Source: Hofstenia miamia
Taxonomy: Eukaryota; Xenacoelomorpha; Acoela; Hofsteniidae
Assembly: GCA_900660155.1 (NCBI GenBank)
Contig: CABFPE010000171.1
Span: 158,457-213,788 of the forward strand
Reading direction: 5' to 3'
DNA length: 55,332 nucleotides
Part shown: positions 34,392-44,649 of the stretch, piece by piece
How positions within the stretch are numbered: the first letter of the stretch is position 1
How the letters are laid out: every line of letters starts with the position of its first letter
The notes under the pieces: model-generated
What the model saw: only the letters and a program-made list of their open reading frames with translations
Databases searched by the model: none
Told to the model about the DNA's origin: nothing
Position numbers and translations under genes: made by a program

Positions 34392-35965
34392 CAGAGATGG
34401 AATCGGATCGGTTCGGATAGGATCTTCATCTTGAGAAACTTCGGATCCAAAAATTTTTTAAAACTTGTGTATCTGTGCATTTTATAAATTTGACACATTT
34501 TTACATTGAATCCCAATTTAAGTGGGCTAATAATCTCAATCTAAATGAAATTTTGTAATTGAATTTGATTGTTCACACAACAGGTTCCCCCTTATACCTT
34601 CCAACAACTTATAAAATTAGTGACGAATACTTCATATCTAAAAATGTGGAATGCTTTTAGCTTTTGCAAACACTGCAAAATTGTAAGAATACTAATATAA
34701 TTTGGGATGCTCTTCAATCAAAAAATTTCATTTAAATATGCACTCTAAGCAACTTGCAATTCCAAGATCAACTTAGTACTCAGAAGGTTTGTCATTATTA
34801 CAATCACTAATACAAGAATGTTTTTGGAACCATACCGTCGGCATACTATTAATAGTGTATTAATATATTTATTGTTGCCGTTACATAATTTAAAAATTTT
34901 AATCCAAATTAGTACCATCCAATTTCAGTAAAATTCAAAATTTATATTTAAATCTGAAGTTTTGTTTGAAAAATTAATTTTTCTATCACAGATTTTAATA
35001 CACTCTACTAAAATTATTTTTATAATCTTGCAATATATATTTTGGGTTTGTTCTTTAATGTGCCGTTGTTTGTGTCATTCTTGTTTTCAGCTCCTTAGCT
35101 TCAATTTTGAAGTAAGTTTTATGTTGCTTGAAACAACTTCAATTCCAAATTCATAGTAGCTTTGCAAAATTGGGATCTTTTGACTTGTACATAATATAAT
35201 TAACAGTAAGAGGGCGCTAATACCATATGAAGCTAAACTATTTGAACTCTATAAATAGGCCCTACATTATATTTATAATTGATGAAAATTTTAGGAATTA
35301 GATTACTATAAAGCTTACAAATATGCCTAAGTGAATTTGTTGGAGTTTTAGCAGAGCGAATTATCAATTTCCACTCATAATCAAAGTTAAACCAATCCGA
35401 AACGGATTTGCTTCTTGTGGGTGGACAATTTCAGACAAAAGAAGCAATCTATTTCAAACATAGAGGGACATTGGCCGAAAATTTTAGGCCCATCTTATGA
35501 TCGTTGACAAAAACATTTCTTGAAATTTTTTATTTGCTTTACCAAAATTGACTTTATTTGACTGTACTACTAGAAGAGCATTTGATACTATTGTAATTTA
35601 AAATTTAGCATTGATTTTTCAACACATTGCTTTTAATTTACATAGCATTTGAGTTGATCAGCATGCACTATTGCGTAAGCCGTCTTATTTTTCCAATACC
35701 TCGATCCATGTCCGACCCTGTCCTTCGATGTATATCGTATATGTATATTTTTAATCTCAAGACATTATTGAAGAACGATAAATTTTTTATTCGCATTTGA
35801 AAAAAAACGTAAATATATTTTAAATCCATTTTTATTTATTGTTAGAATACTTCTTTATATTCGGATCCGTTTCGAATCAGTAACTAAAATTTTTTTAAAA
35901 ATTCGGATTGGATCGTATCTGGATCAGATCGGATCCAACATTTGTTGGATCCGATTCCATCTATG
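34392..35965. mobile_element. Non-autonomous hAT-like element, 1.57 kb (copy B)
   Basis: Counterpart of 9752-11325 with identical inverted ends and imperfect 8-bp flanks. Confidence 0.75.
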
Positions 35966-36122
35966 AGCCTGCAGTTCATTAGTTTTTCGCCCCAGCTCAC
36001 AATCCGCCCTTCCACTCTTTCATAGGATACTGCATGACCTACTAAATTTGGCTCTTCCATTAAAACAATCCTAAATTGGTCCTAATATGCTGATGATTTA
36101 TATATATATATATATATATATA

Positions 36123-37122
36123 NNNNNNNNNNNNNNNNNNNNNNNNNNNNNNNNNNNNNNNNNNNNNNNNNNNNNNNNNNNNNNNNNNNNNNNNNNNNNN
36201 NNNNNNNNNNNNNNNNNNNNNNNNNNNNNNNNNNNNNNNNNNNNNNNNNNNNNNNNNNNNNNNNNNNNNNNNNNNNNNNNNNNNNNNNNNNNNNNNNNNN
36301 NNNNNNNNNNNNNNNNNNNNNNNNNNNNNNNNNNNNNNNNNNNNNNNNNNNNNNNNNNNNNNNNNNNNNNNNNNNNNNNNNNNNNNNNNNNNNNNNNNNN
36401 NNNNNNNNNNNNNNNNNNNNNNNNNNNNNNNNNNNNNNNNNNNNNNNNNNNNNNNNNNNNNNNNNNNNNNNNNNNNNNNNNNNNNNNNNNNNNNNNNNNN
36501 NNNNNNNNNNNNNNNNNNNNNNNNNNNNNNNNNNNNNNNNNNNNNNNNNNNNNNNNNNNNNNNNNNNNNNNNNNNNNNNNNNNNNNNNNNNNNNNNNNNN
36601 NNNNNNNNNNNNNNNNNNNNNNNNNNNNNNNNNNNNNNNNNNNNNNNNNNNNNNNNNNNNNNNNNNNNNNNNNNNNNNNNNNNNNNNNNNNNNNNNNNNN
36701 NNNNNNNNNNNNNNNNNNNNNNNNNNNNNNNNNNNNNNNNNNNNNNNNNNNNNNNNNNNNNNNNNNNNNNNNNNNNNNNNNNNNNNNNNNNNNNNNNNNN
36801 NNNNNNNNNNNNNNNNNNNNNNNNNNNNNNNNNNNNNNNNNNNNNNNNNNNNNNNNNNNNNNNNNNNNNNNNNNNNNNNNNNNNNNNNNNNNNNNNNNNN
36901 NNNNNNNNNNNNNNNNNNNNNNNNNNNNNNNNNNNNNNNNNNNNNNNNNNNNNNNNNNNNNNNNNNNNNNNNNNNNNNNNNNNNNNNNNNNNNNNNNNNN
37001 NNNNNNNNNNNNNNNNNNNNNNNNNNNNNNNNNNNNNNNNNNNNNNNNNNNNNNNNNNNNNNNNNNNNNNNNNNNNNNNNNNNNNNNNNNNNNNNNNNNN
37101 NNNNNNNNNNNNNNNNNNNNNN
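36123..37122. other. Assembly gap, exactly 1000 N
   Basis: Placeholder gap following the (TA)n end (about 36099-36122) of contig 2. Confidence 0.99.
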
Positions 37123-38747
37123 ATATAAATTGCTTTTGATATTTGCATGCATATTATTTCTAAATTAACAATACATTCTAATACTTTAATATTGTTTTAT
37201 TTTTAATAAATTAATTGTTTGTCTTTTAAACAAGGATATTACTTTACTTTAATGTAAATTGCAGCAAGATCCCGTACTTTAGTTTACAATATATGTGCAA
37301 ATTAGGTATCTTCGCGAGATGTTTTTGAAATGTTTCCGTAGAAAAGCCGCACCGCCGCTTTGGGAGCAATTTTTCGTGGAAAAAGGTGCGGCTTATACAC
37401 GGGTAAATACATGTAATAATAACAACTTTGTGTGTGTCATGTTATGTGGCGAATTTAGTATAAGAAATCAGTAAATGTCTTTAGCATGCTTGTGTCTCCG
37501 ATTGTGTTTTGTCGGTGTAAACGTGCACTTTTTAATTTTTTTCTAAATTTTTTTCTACTCAAAACTTATTCTCTAAATCATTCCAAATATTAGATGCTGC
37601 TCGAGGAAAACTAGGATAAGAAGTACTGCTGTAAAAAAAATTTATGCCAACGTGTATTTACTTTTAAGTAATTACCAAGAATAGACATTGATTCTCTGCG
37701 ATATTTATGCTTAAATAAAATTGAAACTATATGGAATTGTACACGATATAGCGGCACAATATATTATGCTTTCGTCTGTATTCAGTAACATGATCATATG
37801 CTTATGTTTAATGTTTTTAATAACATATTAAAAGTGTTTGATAATAAATAGCGGTTTTTTGTTTTAAAATTTATAAATAAAAATAATTACACTCTTAATA
37901 GTCGCATATTCATTCATAGTAACTGTATATTGAGGTCTCCAAAAAACCGAGTCAATTTTCACGAGAAGATAGTTGGGGGAACTACCCAAAGCTTGAATAT
38001 CTTTATAAAGTATTGGTTCAACTAACTGTTTGTATATCATGGTAAATTCATGATTCGTGTAATTAAGATTTAGCAACAAAATTAATTATCTAGATTGTTT
38101 CCTTATACTATTTTAATATGAGAGGGGGTAAAAGATAAAGCCCCAGTAAATTGATTACCCAGCATCTTTAGTTCATTAACCTGTTCAATGTCATTTACTT
38201 GAGGAATTTCTCCATCCGAAGTTCTTTACTTTTAAATTTATTCAGGATAAATTTACTATTTTTCCACCAATTTATCCTAGTTAAAATAGGTTCTTTAGAT
38301 CCACAAGCAGTTTTTCCTGCTGCTTAGAGGTTTATATCATCAGCAAATTTGACAAAATCGATATTAAGATCATTTAATTGTAAATCATCATATGATAGAT
38401 TGAAACAGGGGGGGCTAAAACTGTTCGCTTTGGGACACTGCTATTGGTTTAATGAATGGAAGAATGACACCCTTGAATGGATACGAATTGTTGTTTATTC
38501 ATGAGAAACGATCTCATCAGATTTATAATTAATGGACTAATCTATGGCTTAACTTTCATTAGTTGTGAAATATGGCGGTGAAGTACTCTGTCGAATGACT
38601 TACTAAGATCAAATGAGACTATTCTAATAAAATCACATTCATTTTGTTTTCAAATTGCTTGCAGATTTCAAAATATGGAGTAAAACATAGATTATCGGGA
38701 ATTTTTTACGGGATTCGAATTCATTTTCGTAATAAATTTGTTATATA
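37123..38747. repeat. Redundant contig, copy of 40259-41883
   Basis: The whole 1,625-bp contig matches 40259-41883 at offset 3,136, with only a few substitutions (a38398/g41534-type change in TAAATCATC versus TAAGTCATC, and GGGACACTG versus GAGGCACTG). It is bounded by the 1000-N gap and by the single N at 38748. Complete containment points to an unpurged allelic contig. Confidence 0.9.
37550..38747 (-). pseudogene. Decayed LINE reverse transcriptase (redundant copy)
   Basis: Allelic copy of the minus-strand relic at 40680-42005; it contains motif A, motif C (FADD) and the thumb, but is cut by the contig end before the RPIS motif. Confidence 0.6.
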
Positions 38748-38748
38748 N
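38748..38748. other. Single-N contig junction
   Basis: One N joins contig 3 to contig 4. The sequence on its right is unrelated to the continuation of the matching copy at 41884, so this is an artificial join. Confidence 0.9.
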
Positions 38749-40019
38749 GGGTGCGCCTCTGATAGCAAGTTAGGAAGACAAAAATCAAGTTTAACTTTAC
38801 CCTATAAGCTTCACAGTGTATCCCTTAAAGATACAACCCGTTATTTCACATTATCAAAAAGTATACTTCAAGCCTACTAAGACATTTGGACAACTTGAGA
38901 TGCTGACTCAATTATTGGTGGATACCCTCACATGTAATGATGTACATTTGTGATAAATAAAATTGTCGATAATATATTTTGAAAAATCTAAAAAACTTCT
39001 TATGCCCAAGGATCAGAAAATCAGACACTCAAACTCAAGAGATTACATATTTCTGTAGATAGACCGCCAAACATCATTGAACCTCCACGTGCACAAAGGT
39101 ATTATGCTGCGGTTATAGGGACTTTTGATAAATACACTAGAGCTTGAGTTATCAACGTTAAGATTTTTTGAAGAGTCTCTAAAAATTGAACAAAAAACTC
39201 CTGTGCAGTTTAGATTTAAGGGATTGTAAAAATACATTGAATAATTTAAGCGATGACCAAGATTATCCTAAAATTATATCTACTCGTATCTAATGAATAT
39301 TTGATTTTAGTTACAACAGCAAATAGTCTACGTTTCGAAAATGTGTGATTCATTCATTTATGTAATCATTTGCAGAATTCTTATATCAATTGATTTTGAA
39401 ATATAAGTAAAAAATTCTCCTATTATCGTAAACTATTGTCTCTTCTCTTTATTGTGAAGGGCATACATTATATTGCACTGTTAACTTTATCTAGAATCCT
39501 CTGCCTATTTTTCAAAACTACATAGTATGCTATAGAGTATTAGTCACTCATTGGTAGCCACATTAAACATTTAGACAGTTGCTTCTTTAAATTACTTAAT
39601 GTTCTATCATTGTAATTTTAAATCCTTTCATTAGGGATCTTGCTAACAGACACATAAAGAATCAAGCAGATCCAAAACAATTTATAGTTACAATGTAAAA
39701 TATACATTTTACTGTGAAATAATTATTTTGTGGTTGAAATTTGAAAAATTTACATTTTTGTCTAGTTTAATTATATTTTAGATATGCAGCAAGCGTTGCA
39801 ATGAAATATGTGATGCCATCTATCGATCATTTCAATTGATTTTAAGTTAATATAGTAATGTTCATTTAATGCGAATGCACAAAATACTTTAAATTTCATT
39901 CAGTAAGAAATTTAATTCTGAAAGAGCATAGCTAAGAATTGTTTACCAATAATAATAAGAATCAAAGTAACATATTTGCCCATAGTTACAATAAAACTAG
40001 AAACTAAATATTTAACATA
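38749..40019. other. No supported gene
   Basis: AT-rich, no motif recognised. Confidence 0.5.
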
Positions 40020-40021
40020 TA

Positions 40022-40548
40022 CCGTATTTACCCGTGTATAAGCCGCATCCGTAGATAAGCCGCACCTCGAGCTTGGGAGAAGATTTTTAGGAAAAAAGTT
40101 TTTTGAGCAAAATGAAAAATCCACAAACACTGAATCAATGAAACATATTTATTTATATCATTCAGATATTTCTTACAACTTTGAAGTAAAATTTTAAGTC
40201 CGATTCGTGTATTTAATAAACCTTGTAGATTTATATAATTGTACTTAAAAGGATTCTGATATAAATTGCTTTTGATATTTGCATGCATATTATTTCTAAA
40301 TTAACAATACATTCTAATACTTTAATATTGTTTTATTTTTAATAAATTAATTGTTTGTCTTTTAAACAAGGATATTACTTTACTTTAATGTAAATTGCAG
40401 CAAGATCCCGTACTTTAGTTTACAATATATGTGCAAATTAGGTATCTTCGCGAGATGTTTTTGAAATGTTTCCGTAGAAAAGCCGCACCGCCGCTTTGGG
40501 AGCAATTTTTCGTGGAAAAAGGTGCGGCTTATACACGGGTAAATACAT
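40022..40548. mobile_element. Palindromic MITE with ATAAGCCGCAC termini
   Basis: A 24-bp perfect inverted repeat (40025-40048 against 40522-40545; core ACCCGTGTATAAGCCGCA) bounds about 525 bp. Just inside each end is a second copy of a CCGTAGA-A-AAGCCGCACC...TTGGGAG module in direct orientation (40048-40085 and 40473-40510), so the two ends are compound. TATTT...ATAAGCCGCAC ends recall a widespread family of animal non-autonomous DNA elements. A clear target duplication is not visible. The right half also appears in the redundant contig (37337-37412). Confidence 0.65.
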
Positions 40549-40679
40549 GTAATAATAACAACTTTGTGTGTGTCATGTTATGTGGCGAATTTAGTATAAG
40601 AAATCAGTAAATGTCTTTAGCATGCTTGTGTCTCCGATTGTGTTTTGTCGGTGTAAACGTGCACTTTTTAATTTTTTTC

Positions 40680-42005
40680 TAAATTTTTTTCTACTCAAAA
40701 CTTATTCTCTAAATCATTCCAAATATTAGATGCTGCTCGAGGAAAACTAGGATAAGAAGTACTGCTGTAAAAAAAATTTATGCCAACGTGTATTTACTTT
40801 TAAGTAATTACCAAGAATAGACATTGATTCTCTGCGATATTTATGCTTAAATAAAATTGAAACTATATGGAATTGTACACGATATAGCGGCACAATATAT
40901 TATGCTTTCGTCTGTATTCAGTAACATGATCATATGCTTATGTTTAATGTTTTTAATAACATATTAAAAGTGTTTGATAATAAATAGCGGTTTTTTGTTT
41001 TAAAATTTATAAATAAAAATAATTACACTCTTAATAGTCGCATATTCATTCATAGTAACTGTATATTGAGGTCTCCAAAAAACCGAGTCAATTTTCACGA
41101 GAAGATAGTTGGGGGAACTACCCAAAGCTTGAATATCTTTATAAAGTATTGGTTCAACTAACTGTTTGTATATCATGGTAAATTCATGATTCGTGTAATT
41201 AAGATTTAGCAACAAAATTAATTATCTAGATTGTTTCCTTATACTATTTTAATATGAGAGGGGGTAAAAGATAAAGCCCCAGTAAATTGATTACCCAGCA
41301 TCTTTAGTTCATTAACCTGTTCAATGTCATTTACTTGAGGAATTTCTCCATCCGAAGTTCTTTACTTTTAAATTTATTCAGGATAAATTTACTATTTTTC
41401 CACCAATTTATCCTAGTTAAAATAGGTTCTTTAGATCCACAAGCAGTTTTTCCTGCTGCTTAGAGGTTTATATCATCAGCAAATTTGACAAAATCGATAT
41501 TAAGATCATTTAATTGTAAGTCATCATATGATAGATTGAAACAGGGGGGGCTAAAACTGTTCGCTTTGAGGCACTGCTATTGGTTTAATGAATGGAAGAA
41601 TGACACCCTTGAATGGATACGAATTGTTGTTTATTCATGAGAAACGATCTCATCAGATTTATAATTAATGGACTAATCTATGGCTTAACTTTCATTAGTT
41701 GTGAAATATGGCGGTGAAGTACTCTGTCGAATGACTTACTAAGATCAAATGAGACTATTCTAATAAAATCACATTCATTTTGTTTTCAAATTGCTTGCAG
41801 ATTTCAAAATATGGAGTAAAACATAGATTATCGGGAATTTTTTACGGGATTCGAATTCATTTTCGTAATAAATTTGTTATATAGCTGGTATAGCTTTCAC
41901 TAATTCGGTTTTCTAGCAGTAATCTTTCAACGATTCTAGAAAATTTCGGAGTAATAGAAATGGGCCGCAACTGATCTCAGCATTTAAATTTTGAGACCTT
42001 TGGAA
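40680..42005 (-). pseudogene. Decayed LINE reverse transcriptase, split by a second LINE
   Basis: On the minus strand, through many stops and frameshifts: LRPISITPKFSRIVERLL (about 41965-41901), motif A as VSFDLSKSFDRVLH (about 41756-41712), a degenerate motif B region with VLAPP, motif C as KFADDINL (about 41489-41462), thumb LVEPILYKDIQALGS (about 41165-41115), and FPRAASNIWNDLENKF near the C-terminus (about 40747-40700). This is the CR1/L2-like order. The 5' part ends abruptly at about 42005 where the 3' A-rich tail of another LINE on the same strand begins, so this relic was interrupted by a later insertion. Confidence 0.7.
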
Positions 42006-43010
42006 TAGATTTTTTTTCGTTAAATAACCTTTATTTTTGCTTATTGTTTGCACAAATTTCATGTATACAAGTTGCAAAAAATGATATGTACAACTATGTA
42101 CAATATATATAAGCATATTTACAAAATGAACGTACAGAATGTACAATAAAATAACAGCTACCACATTTAATTAAAAAAGAAATAATAAAAAAAGAAAACA
42201 GCACAACAAAAAGGAAAAAATTATCAATGCATAAAAGAATATTTAGTACTTTCGCCAGACATTTTGAGTTTTTCCTTAAGTATTTTTAAAAGTTCTTAAA
42301 TCTGATTCATTGCGAAGGTTTGAATCTAACTTGTTCCAAAGATTACAGATATTTGTTGTATGTGCTCCTTTCCAAAATTTACTTTTTATTTGTACATTAT
42401 TGGTGTATTTGTTTGTCCTTTTTTAACTTGAATAGACTAAATAATTGCTGATTTCGATTAATTTATTTAAACATGTGAACGAGAGTGGTATATATGCAAA
42501 TGTAAATCGGTGAAAATATTTATGCTTTATGTATGAAATAACTGATTGCTTGTTTGTTAACATTAAACATCGTACAGATGCACCAGTTAAACACTATTTA
42601 TTTGCTCCGTCTCTGTAGTACTTAGATCATGCCGTAATATGCATGCATACCTATAATGACTTATTGCTAGTGCATCTAAAACTGCTTTACTCTTAGTAAA
42701 CTTCTTTATTTATTTTAGATATTGTATACCTCATGACATTTTACGGATTTTGTTACGAATGAAGTCCTTATATTAGGAGTCTCTGTCAATTATGACACCC
42801 AAATATTCAACTGCATCAGTAGGTGCAATAAGTAGCGCGTTTTCAGAAACTGATATGGTGCAATTTGGAATAAGTTGTTTTGACTCTCTTGGTGTGAAAA
42901 CAAACTGGGTTTTCTCTTTATTCATTGTTAATATATTTTGGCTGAAGCAGATCATGAGCCATTAGAAGATTTATTTCAAGATGAATGTTTGTTCTAACTA
43001 ACAGAAGAAA
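42006..43010 (-). pseudogene. 5'-truncated LINE inserted into an older LINE
   Basis: Minus strand: INLLMAHDL, then NILTMNKEKTQFVF (about 42935-42890), EYLGVIIDRDS (about 42811-42777), IRKMS and KKFTKSKAVL, and CNLWNKLDSNLRNESDLRTF (about 42345-42285), the region after the YADD motif to the end of a CR1/L2/Jockey-like ORF2. The palm is missing. The 3' UTR contains AATAAA (near 42030 on the minus strand) and finishes with an A run at about 42017-42010, then continues directly into the RPIS-bearing relic. Several stops; inactive. Target duplications not found. Confidence 0.7.
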
Positions 43011-43563
43011 CAAACAATCTGAATCTTATAAATACGCCAGACCCTGAAGATTAGTTACCATCAAAAAAATATAAGCTTTTTTCAGCCCCACCTAAAATAG
43101 AGAATTATTTAAAAGATTTTAAAAATAAGCCTCCTAAATTCACAAATGAATTAAATTTATAAAATTTAAGTGAAAATGTTGAAGTTCAAGATACGTATCA
43201 ATCACTTGATAATCAATATTTAAGGCATGAAAAGTATTACTTCAAAGATCAGAAGATATTAAACTTCATATATAACTCAGATGAAAATCCGATATTCTAT
43301 GCCAGTAAAAGAAACGCGTCAAAGAATAAAAGCGTCAAAAACAAGTTATGAAGCGAAAGGAAAATAAAAATATATATTAAAGACATAGATATACATGTTA
43401 TTAGTAATTATCTTAAATTACCTTTGAATAGAGTATCTATGTTTTTTAATATACCTATAAAATTGAAACGTCACTTCGTATTTTGCATGATCAAGGGAAG
43501 AAGTTTAAATGAGTTAGAAACTGTGAGCGTATAATTGCTTAATATAGAAAATGTAGGAATGAT
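42998..43563 (+). pseudogene. Decayed coding-like stretch, unrecognised
   Basis: A single plus-strand frame stays open for long runs between stops: 43163-43348 (62 codons) and 43352-43531 (60 codons) separated only by TGA at 43349-43351, with earlier runs broken by TAG (43052-43054) and TAA (43160-43162). The text is lysine/asparagine/proline-rich but structured, for example KLFSAPPKIENYLKDF, DENPIFYASKRNASKN and NRVSMFFNIPIKLKRHFVF. It abuts the 5' end of the truncated LINE. I cannot assign a family; candidates are a dead ORF of an AT-rich mobile or viral-like element, or a host pseudogene. Confidence 0.35.
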
Positions 43564-44649
43564 TTAGCAGAGTGCAGTAGTATTAAATCATGTCAATTAT
43601 ACCGCTTTAAACCTTCAATTATCATTATTACTTATTTAAAGTTAAAAAGCTGCTTTTATGTTTATAGTCAAATATTAAAAAATAGGAATAAATGTAGTAT
43701 TGAAAACTATTTTTGTTATTAAATCATGTCGTTTTTACTGCCAAATGACGTCGTTTTATATGCTGTTATCATGGCGTTTAAATTCGGAAAAACGTCGTTT
43801 TGTAGCGTCCTTCCCATAGTGTTTGGACGTCCTTACAACAACTGTGTCTGTGAGTTTGCTGCGGTTAAGTTTTAAGCTCTCTGCATTATTTTGATTCTGT
43901 TTAGTTCCATGATTTCCAATTATTTGAATTTGCTATTAATGCTTGATCGTCTGCTCAATAATAATACCCATACTGTAAATGTGATTTCTGTTATTGTCAG
44001 AATGACCTTAATTTGAATTTTATCTCCCAACTAGAAGAAGAAGAAGAAAAAAGAAAAAAATCTATATTCAGAAATTGTTTTAGCAATAAATAGAAATACT
44101 GATAACAATTCTGAAAGCGTCAAGAAAGTAATAGAAAACTAAACAAAAAGACAAAACAACCAATAATTACAAATAAAAATAGTGGTAGCTTGGATTATGT
44201 GTCATATTGTTTACTATTTATCATTTCCCCCAGCCAATCGATTCACTAACAATTTTAGATGTAATATTTTTCATATTTTTTGATTCTATTAACATTTACA
44301 CTTGCTGTTAATTTTTACTTATTAATGTAATTGACTATGCATAAATAAATTAGGCTATCACTTCAGGAACAACAGAGCTATTTGTTACCTAGTGGCAGCA
44401 AATAACCATTCGATACCCTAAGGAATGATGTAGGGCTAGAAGAGTAATTGTAAAACATTACATGTATGATAATAAGCCATTGTGGCTTTTCTTGTTTCTG
44501 CTTCAGACGAAGGCTGCCAACTAAGATAAGATAAGGTATGATAATATATATTCATTAGAATTTTTTACAATATTTAACTGATGTTTCAAATGAATAGCTT
44601 CATTAACTACTAAGTACAATAAATAATGAATAATAAAAAAAATGAAAAA
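43564..44649. other. No supported gene; GAA-rich tract near 44034-44058
   Basis: AT-rich. Near 43740-43815 the words GACGTCGTTTTATA and AACGTCGTTTTGTAGCG recur, possibly a short element, and there is a short (GAA)n run. Nothing codes. Confidence 0.5.

Larger units (their letters stand above)
27958..36122. repeat. Duplicated block, copy B (8.16 kb)
   Basis: Copy of 3318-11482 at offset 24,640. The left boundary is again inside a (TA)n tract (27958-27987), and the right end is a (TA)n tract followed by exactly 1000 N. Sub-features correspond one to one with copy A. Confidence 0.95.
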
